A DNA stretch of 64,000 nucleotides. Source: Tridacna crocea (taxonomy: Eukaryota > Mollusca > Bivalvia > Cardiida > Cardiidae). The stretch is taken from contig OX031063.1 in NCBI GenBank assembly GCA_943736015.1, forward strand, positions 36,672,172-36,736,171, read 5' to 3'. Shown here in pieces: positions 23,912 to 33,368 of the stretch. The position numbers and the translations under genes are program-made. The notes under the pieces are model-generated. The model did not search any database, was not told the DNA's origin, and was given only the letters and a program-made list of their open reading frames with translations. Every line of letters starts with the position of its first letter. Position 1 is the stretch's first letter.

Positions 23912-24229
23912 TTAACTCTTTACCAAACAATCCCTAGTTTTTGTGATCCATAGTTTTTGAAAACATTGTGGGAAAAGGAGAAAATGCTGGTAAACAGCAT
24001 TTTCTCCTTTTCCCACATTGTTTTCTACCCTGCCCTGCTAAGATAGAAGCCGTTTGAAAACGTTGTTGGAAAAGGAGAAAATGCTGGTAAACAGCATTTT
24101 CTCCTTTTCCCACATTGTTTTCTTCCCTGTTTGAAACAAATTTCAATTGTTGAGTAACGTTTATTTCGTCGTCTTCAAATGCTTTCCACCTGGACCAGTC
24201 TACAATTCTCTCGTTTGGTAAAGGGTTAA
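23912..24229. mobile_element. F1 MITE with duplicated central hairpin
   Basis: TTAA-flanked, 318 bp instead of about 230 bp: the hairpin core (AATGCTGGTAAACAGCATT) with its TTTTGAAAAC/TTTTCTACCCT shoulders occurs twice, about 95 bp apart. Its inner end lies 30 bp from the exon 1 donor of the C1q gene. Confidence 0.8.
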
Positions 24230-24259
24230 TAATCACTTCCCAATACAATAAAAGCTCAC

Positions 24260-24668
24260 CTTCTGCGATAACGTCGAAGAAATCCCTTTGTTTTTCTTGC
24301 TCTTGTCTAATCTTCGAAAATTCTTGCAGAATATCTGAGTAGAATTTCGCTTGTATGTCACTCACTGCAGTTTTCATGATATTTCGTGTCTTTTTCATGT
24401 CTTCGTGGATCATCTCCTTTTCTTTTCGGATTTCTTCAAGTTTACTTTTTTCTGCATCGAAATTCACCCGATCTTCCCGCAGATCTTCAATCTCCTTTTT
24501 AATTTCTTCCTTTAACTTTTCGAAGTTAAATTCAATTCGAACCATTTTTTCTAACAATGCTTCCTCATATGGGAATTTAGAACAGTGTTGTTCGGAAAGA
24601 CACTCGGATGAACTAATTAAATAGAAAGTGAAAAATTTCACCAGAAAGCCAGAGTTAAAACGACCCAT
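24260..24668 (-). CDS. Exon 1 of the C1q gene: signal peptide and coiled coil
   Basis: ATG at 24666-24668. A hydrophobic N-terminus is followed from about residue 38 by heptad-like charged sequence (FEKLKEEIKKEIEDLREDRV, KLEEIRKEKEMIHEDMKKTR) up to the GTGAGC donor. The open frame seems to continue to 23934 only because it reads through the intron and a palindromic MITE (23912-24229). Confidence 0.72.
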
Positions 24669-24887
24669 GTTGTCAGCGCAGTATCTCGACTGGATGTGAA
24701 CAAGCAGATATATGCCTACTGAAAATACGTACTGCTAAATGACCCGCAATACGCGAAAAGGGGTATTCAAAGAATTGCGTAAGCGTCGCCTCGGATCAGC
24801 CTTGGTAGTACGCGCAGGCTGATCTGAAAATGATACTTTCCTCTTTTATGTAACTTTCTGTTTTCTGCCAAAGTATCAGTACACTAG

Positions 24888-25083
24888 AGTCTGTAACAAA
24901 ACCATTCTTGAGAGCATTCTTAGTCTTATTCTTCAGAATTTTGTCAATGTGAAAGTAACAGAACTTCTGATTGGCTAAACCGAATGGTTTAGCCAATCAG
25001 AAGTTCTGTAACTTTCATATTGAAATTATCTTGAAGAGTAAAAAAAAGAATGTTCTTAAGAATGGTTGGTGAATACCGACCCA
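24888..25083. mobile_element. F4 palindromic MITE
   Basis: Inner palindrome AGAACTTCTGATTGGCTAAA with its complement, outer arm CATTCTT/AAGAATGGTTGGTGAATA. Confidence 0.72.
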
Positions 25084-25658
25084 AAACTTTTTATCACACT
25101 ATGAAAAAAAAAAAAAACTGGCCCAAATTGTAACGTATCTGCAGGAGAAAATTCAAATGTGGCTCACAACTTGGGATTTGCATTTGAAAATGCAGAAAAC
25201 ATTGTTGGAAAAGGAGGACATACTATTTACCGACACTTTCTCCTTCTTTCGCAATGTTTTCAAATTCCTTCTTCTAAACGTGTTAAAAATACGGATTGAG
25301 TGGATATAGCATTAATAGACATGGAAAACAATAAAAAAAAAAGGATATGTGCTATGTTTAATCAATTAGCATATATTGGACGGGCGAGGGGTAAAAAGAG
25401 CATGCAAATGTTTGTGATAGTAATTTGCTCCTTTTCCCACGAAGTTTCTTACCAACAGTTGTCTTTCAAGCTGTAAGTGGTACCTGCACTGCAACTGGTA
25501 CATGTAATTTTGACCTCGATTGATCAAAATTTCTGATATACGCAATGTGTTTTCTTCTGATAAGCCACTGAAAGAAAACACATTTTTTTCAGCATTCTAG
25601 GTTTTCTATGGGAGCACAAAATTACCCTGCCTGGGTCAGAGCAGGTAGCCTATAATTT

Positions 25659-25890
25659 TTAACCCTAAACCAAACGCCAAAAATTAGCTAGGTTTGTCCA
25701 AATTGACAGTATTTGCAGACGACAAAATAAAAGTGACTGAAAATTTAAAATATGTTTTTTTGAAGGGTAAAAAAAATTGTGGGAAAAGGAGAAAATGCTG
25801 GTACCAGCATTTTCTCCTTTTCGCACATTGTTTTCAAAAGACTTCTTCCCCAGGGTCGTTAAAAGTCTTCATAGTGTGGTAAAGGGTTAA
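25659..25890. mobile_element. F1 TTAA palindromic MITE
   Basis: TTAA flanks, arms and central hairpin (AATGCTGGTACCAGCATT) complete. Confidence 0.85.
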
Positions 25891-25986
25891 TCACTCATCG
25901 TGGTCTCCTTGCACGATATAAATGGATACTAATCAAAGGTAATTACCGGCTCCGCTCTTATCCTTGACTGGTTGGTTATGTGGTGT

Positions 25987-26215
25987 TTAACTCTTTACCA
26001 CACAACAAACTTTTAGACCTGTTCAAATTGAAAGTATTTGCAGGAGATAAAATAAAGGTGACTGAAAAATTGAAATTTGATCTGGGAAGGATAGAAAACA
26101 CTGTGGGAAAAGGAGAAAATGTTGGTTACTAGCATTTTCTCCTTTTCCTACAGTATTTTCAAAAGGCTTCTTTCTCAGGGGCGTCAAAAGTAGGGATTGT
26201 GTGGTAATGGGTTAA
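25987..26215. mobile_element. F1 TTAA palindromic MITE
   Basis: TTAA flanks, arms and hairpin complete; 100 bp from the previous copy. Confidence 0.85.
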
Positions 26216-26449
26216 AGTCGTTTTCAAGATTAGTTTAGAATATCGGCTATATATGATTCCTTCCTAGGCCTTTCTATATAGAATATGCAGGTGTTTCCTT
26301 ACAGACCTAAGTCTTACTTTCGATTCGAAATACCCTCATTCGGCAAGATGTTCAAATCACAGTGTATCATTTTTCAAACTCGTATAAAGCTGTCAGGGAA
26401 TAGATAAATTATTGTCCCTTTGTACACTGAATTAGATGAAGGTGATCAT

Positions 26450-26680
26450 CCACGTTGCAATGGGCACGTCTTTGTATACCTCGGCTGAACCGATATTTCA
26501 CGATAGCATACGTCTGTTTAAGAGCCAATCAAAATGCGAAGAGGAAATTCCGGAAATTTACGAAGGGTCAATCACATAAACTTCCGGGTCAAACAACACA
26601 CGAGAAACTGCCTGTACATGAAACGTAGATAAGTGAATGGGATTGACAGATAGAGGATAGAGAGAAGAAAAGAGAAATAG
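26450..26680 (+). promoter_or_regulatory. Possible promoter region of the zinc-finger gene
   Basis: TATA-less stretch with an inverted-CCAAT-like AGCCAATCA near 26522 and two ETS-type sites (ATTCCGGAAAT near 26546 and ACTTCCGGGTC near 26580), a combination common at housekeeping promoters. A possible 5'-UTR exon would end AAAG|GTTGGT near 26690. It lies 290 bp before the small coding exon at 26966. Inference from motifs only. Confidence 0.3.
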
Positions 26681-26965
26681 AAACTTAAAAGGTTGGTATA
26701 CGCTTGTATATTATTGATATATTTAGGGACTTTGGATAAATATAGAGGGTTTACGTAGTTAGATAATCGTTTTATATGTCATTTATAACGATATGATCTT
26801 GTTTTGTTCGCTGTTCTATTTTTAGTGACCTTGCCCTTTTATTTTTCTATCGTGTTTATGGAAGCTCACTTATAACAATGTTCTGCTAGGTGAATTAAAT
26901 TGGTCCCATGAAGCAATTTCGGATATCAATAGTGTTTTTTTGTACACCAACTGTTTATTTCTCAG

Positions 26966-27016
26966 GAACAAACATGGCTACTCGCAACAGCGAAAATAAT
27001 CGGTCATTAGTTCAGG
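26966..27016 (+). CDS. Possible first coding exon of the zinc-finger gene
   Basis: After a TTTATTTCTCAG acceptor, ATG at 26974-26976 opens MATRNSENNRSLVQ and reaches a donor-like AGG|GTGAAG at 27016/27017, leaving one base (G). The exon starting at 33367 begins with TC before its ATG, so splicing would keep the frame. The donor is moderate and the link spans a 6.3 kb intron full of MITEs. Alternatively translation starts at 33369. Confidence 0.35.
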
Positions 27017-27311
27017 GTGAAGGTCGAGTTGTTGACGCGTCTTGTAATCTAGGTCATCGTACATAGTCCGATCGTCTGCTATTACACACCGTTATTGCCC
27101 CGAGGTAGAATAACGGTCTTGTTGCGGATTTTAACACAAATATTTTCAAATCAAGATGTCTTTTTGGAATAAGTCGGCATATTTCAACAAACCTGACAGT
27201 CTACCACCTTAATTTATGAAGTTTAAAAAAATTGTGTTAGGTGATGTTGACTTGTTTATAAACAGGCCTGTTTAACCCTTTACCTGATGATAAAAGTCTA
27301 GACATGTCCAA

Positions 27312-27523
27312 TTAATTCTTTACTAAACGACAACATTGCCCAATTTGAAAGCAATTGCAGACGACAAATTGAATGTTGATGAAACAGACCTAATTGTATT
27401 AATCTTTACAAGGGTACAAGCATTGTGGGAAAAGCATTTTCCTTTTTTCCCACAATGTTTTCAAAAGGCTTCTTCCCCAGGGTCATTATAGATCTATTTT
27501 GGGAATGTCTGGTATAGGGTTAA
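27312..27523. mobile_element. F1 MITE, probably nested in a truncated copy
   Basis: TTAA at both ends. A second CCCTTTACC-type end lies just outside at 27272-27311 and ends at the inner TTAA, as expected if one copy inserted into another. Confidence 0.65.
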
Positions 27524-27908
27524 ACCCTCCACAATCATGGCTTTTGGTGACCATGAGGTAGAAGCCTTTTGAAATCACTGAGGGAAAAAGCATAAGCATT
27601 TTCTTCTTTTCCCAAGATGTTTCCTACCCTTCCCAAATCAAATTTTGATTCTTCATTTACATTTATTTTGTCGTCTGCAAATGCTTTCAATTTGGACCAG
27701 TCTATAAATTTGTTGTTTGGTGAAGAGTTAAAACAATTGCAGATGACAAATGTGGCTTGAAAGCAAATAGTTTTTTCATCAGGTAAGAAAATGTTTTTAG
27801 GGAAAAGAGAAAATGCCATTTATAAGCTCTTTTTTCCTTTTCACCAAGTGTTTTCAAAAGCTTTTTCTTTCAATGTTGGTTAAAGAAAAATGTTTTGTAA
27901 AGGGTATA
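27520..27908. mobile_element. Two abutting degenerate F1 MITEs
   Basis: 27520-27731 (reverse orientation, TTTGTCGTCTGCAAATGC arm) shares its TTAA with the previous copy; 27728-27908 follows, again sharing a TTAA. Confidence 0.6.
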
Positions 27909-28023
27909 GAATTTAATAAGAAGGGATTTGAGCTGATAATTGTGCCCAAGGTAAGTGATGTAGATCTTTCTATGAAATAGTTTGGGTAACAACTATTTGA
28001 GCCATGCTCTGACAAAAAGGGAC

Positions 28024-28252
28024 TTAACCCATTACCAAACAACAATATTTTAGACTGGTCCTAATTGAAAGCATTTGCAGACGACAAAATAAAAGTGACT
28101 GAAAATTTGAAATTTGTTTTTTGAAGGGTAGAAAACATCGTGGGAAAAGGAGAAAATGCTGGTTACCAGCATTTTCTCCTTTTCCCACAATGTTTTCTAA
28201 AGGCCTCTTTCTCAGGGGCGTCAAAAGTAGGGATTGTTTGGTAATGGGTTAA
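28024..28252. mobile_element. F1 TTAA palindromic MITE, near-consensus
   Basis: TTAA-CCCATTACCAAACAAC ... TTTGGTAATGGG-TTAA with an uninterrupted central hairpin of about 60 bp; one of the best preserved copies. Confidence 0.88.
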
Positions 28253-28409
28253 GGGATCTCTGTAGTGCAGGATAACTAGCTAGTCATCCCATAGTCATGG
28301 ATTCATGAAATCTATTTTGTCTAGCAATCAAAAGAGTCACGTGGCAGACTGGTCTTTTGAAATACAGGAAACTGATCGAAACCGAAAAGTTTTGGCCCAG
28401 GTCAGCCAT

Positions 28410-28730
28410 TATCTTCTGCTAGATGGCATTCTAACAATACACATCTATCTAATAGGCATTCTTGGTACATAAGTCATTAAGTGGACAAATTTTTCAAAAC
28501 AATAACAGTTACCTTGAATTTCAAAATAAAATGAACATTTACTGGTGCGATTTATTCAGTTATGATCGGCTAGCAGGTAACCTATGCACCGGCTATTTAT
28601 TAAAACAGTCCCTACAGGCTTGGGTGTAGCTTTGGGATAAGCCCTACCTTTTCCATGTTTTGGAAATGGGTAGTGACTGTGCATCATATAAGACAGGTCA
28701 AATCTTCAAAGAATATGACATGTGCAGACA
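28410..28730 (+). repeat. Dispersed repeat, copy 2
   Basis: See shared segments at 21870-22250: CTAGATGGCATTCTA, CCTTGAATTTCAAAA, CATATAAGACAGGTC, AGAATATGACATG. Confidence 0.6.
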
Positions 28731-29310
28731 ATGCCATGTCAGCCTGCGGGGGCTGCCCAGGCTGATCTGGGTCGCTGCTTTTCGCAGATACATTAAGCTC
28801 CTTCCCTTTTCACAGCATATTCCTCTTTTTCTACAATGTTTTCAAAAGGCTTCGTTCTCAGGGTCATGAAAAGTCAGGATTGTGTGGTGATGGGTTAAGC
28901 CATCTTTAATGCATGGGGTGCAGATGGTTTGAGTTTTGGCAAGTCAATTTATATTTTGTCATGCAGAAAATGAGTAAGAAAGACTAAGAGAAGATTTCAG
29001 TAAAAGTGAAAGAATTGATTTTGAGCAAGTTATCCTTATACTACAATGTTTTTAGTGGGCAACTTTGAGTGCAGAATATAGATGTTTCTGCATGAATGTA
29101 ACATTGTTAGATTTAGAATACAATGGATAGAAATTACTACCTCAGAAACTGAAAAAAGAACATAGCTCTTGCAGGCTTTCAGCAAAACAGCATAATTATG
29201 TACATAATATCTGGATACTGGATAGAGATAAATCAAGAAGAAGAATTATTAGAACAAAGACAAAACTGTCGTCATTGATAAAAGAACCCTATAATACACA
29301 AACCTGACTT

Positions 29311-29535
29311 TTAACTCAGTATCAAACAAAAATTTTGGCTTGTCCAAATCGAAAGCATTTGCAGACGACAAAGTATAAGTGACTGAAAATTTGAAATTTG
29401 CTTTGTGAAGGATAGAAAACATTGTGAGAAAAGGAGAAAATCCTGGTTACCAGCATTGTCTCCTTTGCCCCAATGTTTTCTAAAGGCTTCTTTCTCAGGG
29501 TCGTCAAAGGTAGGGACTGTGTGGTAATGGGTTAA
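29311..29535. mobile_element. F1 TTAA palindromic MITE
   Basis: TTAA flanks and both arms; hairpin slightly imperfect (ATCCTGGTTACCAGCAT). Confidence 0.82.
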
Positions 29536-29879
29536 CAATTCCTTGAAAGAAAACATTGCAGAGAAAGGACAAAATGCTAGTTACCAGCATTTTCTCCTAT
29601 TTACAAAATGTGTTCTATGCTTCACAATTCAAATTTTGATTTTCAAGTCAACTTTATTTCGTCGTCCACAGGCTGATGCATTCAGTTTGGGCTAAAATTT
29701 CATGGTTTCAAAAGACTTCCTTAGGGTCAACAAAACTCTTGATTATATATAAAGTGTTGATTTTTGTAGTTTAGAAACATGAAGCGGTAGATGTTTCTTT
29801 ATGATCAAACTGAACAGCCCAGCCATCATTACTACATCTATATCAGAGGAAAATAAGCTCGTGCATATCTAATAGAAGA

Positions 29880-30241
29880 TTAACTGTTTACCAAATGCCA
29901 AAATTTAGACTTGTCCAAATTTAAAAGCATTTTGTGGACTACAAAAAAAACAAGCGACTCAAAATTTGAAATTTGTGTTTGGAAGGATAGAAAGAATTGT
30001 GGGAAAAGCAGTATGGGTAACTTTGGTTAACAGCATTTTCTCCATTTCCCACAAAGTTTTCTCTCATATCAAAGTAAAATTGCACCATTTTAGCCACTTT
30101 GAAATTATCGTCTGCAAATGCATTCAATCTGGATAGGTGTAAAATTTTGCCGTGTGGTATAGGATTAAATGGTTAAGGATAGATCTTGTACTGGAATGGT
30201 AAAGTTAAAATATTGTAGAAGAAGAATTTTCATTTGCCAAC
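29880..30241 (+). repeat. Tandem duplication, unit 1 (contains an F1-related MITE)
   Basis: Begins TTAACTGTTTACCAAATGCC. The 362-bp unit holds a diverged F1 element plus about 75 bp of flank (AGATCTTGTACTGGAATGG). The next unit follows without a gap at about 95 percent identity by eye. Confidence 0.85.
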
Positions 30242-30604
30242 TTAACTGTTTACCAAATGCCAAAATTTAGACTTGTCCAAATTTAAAAGCATTTTGTGGA
30301 CTACAAAAAAACAAGCGACTCAAAATTTGAAATTTGTGCTTGGAAGGATAGAAAGCATTGTGGGAAAAGCAGTATGGGTAACTTTGCTTAACAGCATTTT
30401 CTCCTTTTACCACAAAGTTTTCTCTCATATCAAAGTAAAATTGCACCATTTTAGCCACTTTGAAATTATCCTCTGCAAATGCTTTCAATCTGGATAGGTG
30501 TAAAATTTTGCCGTGTGGTATAGGATTAAATGGTTGAGGATAGATCTTGCACTGGAATAGTAAAGTTAAAATATTGTAAAAGAAGAATCTTCTTTTGCCA
30601 ACTT
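30242..30604 (+). repeat. Tandem duplication, unit 2
   Basis: Same 362-bp sequence as 29880-30241 with scattered substitutions (for example TTGCACTGGAATAG for TTGTACTGGAATGG). Confidence 0.85.
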
Positions 30605-31752
30605 TGTCATATTGCAAGACAATACAAATTTTTGTACATGTGTTAATGTTGTAATTGTAATAAGAAGGATTAATTAGGGACCGTCCTTGTTGTGACCTCA
30701 GACTTTTTGCTTTCAAGGTCTTTCGACTCTGAATGACATTGAAAATTGAACGATTGACATTGAACTTTTTTAACTCAGGCTTCATTCTACTGTTGAGTTT
30801 GACCTTGGACACAGGTAAAACACAAAAGAGTTGGGTGAAAAAAATCAGATCTACAATTGTTTGCATGTTTTCTGGTCCTTCCTTGTATTAAGCTGTTACT
30901 ACTCGACTCAAAAAGTGTAAACAAGACTACTAGAGAAGCCTTTTGAAAATATTTTGGGAAAACTGCAATATGCTGCTATCTTTTCTTTCCCATAAGAAAA
31001 AAAATCCCATCATTTTAGTCATATTTCAAGAGCTGTAAATGCTTTGAATTTGGACTAACTCAAACTTTGTTATTTCATACAGAGTATTTAAGAATATATA
31101 GTTTTGGAAGGGAGATAATTTGTATGTCTGTAATGCCTAGTCTTATAAATATTTGTCTCCCTTCGTAAAATGACTTGATGTTGGTGGTGTTTCGATTTAT
31201 TTGATGAAAATTTTTTAGTTTGACAATTTACCAAAATTTATGAAGGGTAGAAAACATAGGAAAAGGAGAAAATGCTGATTACCAACATTTTCTCCTTTCG
31301 CAAAATGTTTTGCAAACCCTTCTTCAATAGGGTTGCCTAAACTCAAGACCACATTATAAAGAGTTAATTATGCAGTGCTTACATATAAAACAAATGAATG
31401 AGTTTTCTGTACTTTTTTGCCTAGCTTCATGTATACAGTTAGGCATTAGTTTACTCAGGCAAAACATATACATTTAAACATTTGTTGAACTCTAGGAAAA
31501 GGGGGCTTAATGTAAGTCCATTATGCATTATACATGCAGTGTTCCCACTCGCTTTTTATTTGAAGGGCACACTTACCCCCTGAGCTGTAAATCACAGTAA
31601 CAAAAGCAACATCGTGTGGTATCATGGGTTTCCCGTGTATTTTGCATCGCACATTTTTTCATGTGTGTTAATTTACGGATAGGTTTTTCCCCTTGGTTTG
31701 ACAATAATTTATCAATAAGGGCAGCAAGTAACTTCAAATCACATCATTTTAC
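30605..31752. other. Gene-free stretch with decayed F1 fragments
   Basis: F1 fragments near 30930-31080 and 31225-31365 (AATGCTGATTACCAACATT). No genes. Confidence 0.5.
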
Positions 31753-31972
31753 ACAACCCTTTCCCAAACAAACCCTAGTTTTTATGTGTCTGCAGTACAA
31801 GTCTTTTGAAAACACTGTAGGAAAAGGATGTAACGAGCAATTTCTCCTTTTTCCCACAGTGTTTTCTATCCTTCAGTAGAACTTTCTACCATTTTCATCA
31901 AATTTAAAATTGTTGTCTACAAACTCTTTCAGTTTCGGAGAGTCTAAAATTCGTCGTTTGGGAAAGGTCTAA
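31753..31972. mobile_element. F1-like MITE with F2-like hairpin loop
   Basis: Ends ACCCTTTCCCAAACAAACCC and TCGTCGTTTGGGAAAGG, but the centre reads GTAACGAGCAATTTCTCC, the loop type of family F2. Confidence 0.6.
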
Positions 31973-32039
31973 GGAGATAATGGACTCTTTCACATTTTTT
32001 GTCTTACATGAGGTGTCGCGTGTAACCAAAATTTGTTAA

Positions 32040-32495
32040 TTTGAATTTAAGTTCTGTATTAAAAGTGATTTACGAGTCAAGGTTTTCCATTCACCAAACT
32101 GATGGCAGGGTTCGAGTATACCGTAGGAGAAAGGAACATCATGCAGACTGTAGTGTACTTGAAGGAGATCATTTTGGGGTTGGGGTTCTGTCTTGGTCTG
32201 GGCAGGCATTGCACATGGCTTTCACACTAATCTCACCATTATTGAAGGTAATTTGAATGCCCAATTCTAACCAGATGAAATTCTTACGAGGCACGTTATC
32301 CCACTGTTTAAAAATAATGCCAATATCATTCTTTTTCAGCATGATAATGCCACAAGCCATGCAGCTTGGGACAATTTGAATTTTCTCAGGTACATGTAGT
32401 CATGTAGATAACATTGCATCTATTAATGACTGGCCTGCCAAAAGCCCTGATCTGAATCCCATTGAACACCTTTTTGCAGATATACACAAATAAAA
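32040..32495 (+). pseudogene. Second Tc1/mariner transposase remnant, degenerate
   Basis: Frame-broken pieces of a Tc1-type catalytic domain in order: SRFSIHQTDGRVRVYRRR, then FQHDNATSHAAWDNLNFL and SPDLNPIEHLFAD. Frames differ between the pieces, with extra bases between them. It is more decayed than the copy at 19.4 kb and probably from another Tc1 subfamily. Confidence 0.65.
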
Positions 32496-32706
32496 GGGTA
32501 AAAATCATTGTAGAATGAGTAATAAAAAAATGTAGTTGTTACCAGTATTTTTCTATTGGGCACAACATTCTTAAACTTTCTTCCTGGAGATTGTTAAAAG
32601 TCAGCTCATAAACTTTGCATACAAAGCTGCAGGTTTATTTTTGAAAACAATTTTGTAAGGTATGGATTATCAGGCTGCTTTTAGATTTGCTTCATGCGCT
32701 TGCATT

Positions 32707-32901
32707 TTAACTCTTTACCACTCAATCCCGACTTTTAACGACCCTGAGAAAAAAGCCTTATGAAAATATTGTGGGAAAAGGAGATAATGTTTTCTACCCT
32801 TCACAAAACAAATTTCAAATTTTCAGTCACTTTTATTTTGTTGTCTGCAAATGCTTTCGATTTAGTCATTCCTTAAATATTGTCGTCTGGTAATGAGTTA
32901 A
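32707..32901. mobile_element. F1 TTAA MITE, half hairpin deleted
   Basis: TTAA flanks; GGGAAAAGGAGATAATG runs straight into TTTTCTACCCTTCAC. Confidence 0.75.
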
Positions 32902-32936
32902 AGAAGCAGAACGCTCATGATATGACCCAAACTTAC

Positions 32937-33165
32937 TTAACCCATTACCATACAATCCCTACTTTTGACGATCCAGAGAAAGAAGCCTTTAGAAAACATT
33001 GTGGGAAAAGGAGAAAATGCTGGTAACCAGCATTTTCTCCTTTTCCCACAGTGTTTTCTACTCTTCACAAAACAAATTCCAAATGTTCTGTCATTTTTAT
33101 TTTGTCATCTACAAATGCTTTTGGTTTGGACAAACCTAAAATATTGTCATTAGGTAATGAGTTGA
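32937..33165. mobile_element. F1 TTAA palindromic MITE
   Basis: Complete hairpin (AATGCTGGTAACCAGCATT), reverse orientation; right TTAA decayed to TTGA. Ends about 200 bp before the zinc-finger exon. Confidence 0.82.
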
Positions 33166-33368
33166 GTCCTTACAAGAAAACAATATTGTAAACTTGTTCA
33201 TTTTGAAAGTATTTGTGGATGACAAATTGAATATAGCTATGAATGATGATATTTGTCATTGAAAGGCAGAAAGTGTTATGGGAAAAGGAGAAAATGTAAA
33301 TCTAATTACCTCAATAAATTTCAGTGTTTTCATTCAGAGAACGACGATGTTGATTTTCTTTTTCAGTC

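Larger units (their letters stand above)
21358..24668 (-). pseudogene. Secreted coiled-coil/C1q-domain gene with two nonsense codons
   Basis: Exon 1 (24668-24260) encodes a signal-peptide-like start (FLVKFFTFYLISSSEC) and a long charged coiled coil, ending with donor GAAG|GTGAGC in phase 1. Exon 2 (21791-21358) starts after acceptor TTCTAATTTCAG in matching phase and encodes a C1q domain (SFSVKG, IIVFKSLMENPASAYNGSNG, GIFTAPTDGLYFFSV, then NEFSGMLV near the C-terminus). It ends at a normal-length TGA at 21358-21360. Two in-frame stops interrupt it: TGA at 21541-21543 and TAG at 21442-21444, the former directly after the YFAFVIDH strand. Bivalve C1q-domain proteins are a large family of secreted, often immune-related lectin-like proteins. 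With the stops this copy could at best make a truncated C1q head, so it is called a pseudogene unless the stops are sequencing errors or population variants. Confidence 0.72.

Noticed and set aside
23934-24259. Extension of the 24668 minus-strand frame into a 244-residue protein
   Set aside because: The last 100 codons read through a GTGAGC donor into intron and a palindromic MITE.
30267-30866. 199-codon minus-strand open frame
   Set aside because: Half of it is the tandemly repeated MITE unit and the rest is low-complexity sequence with no motif.
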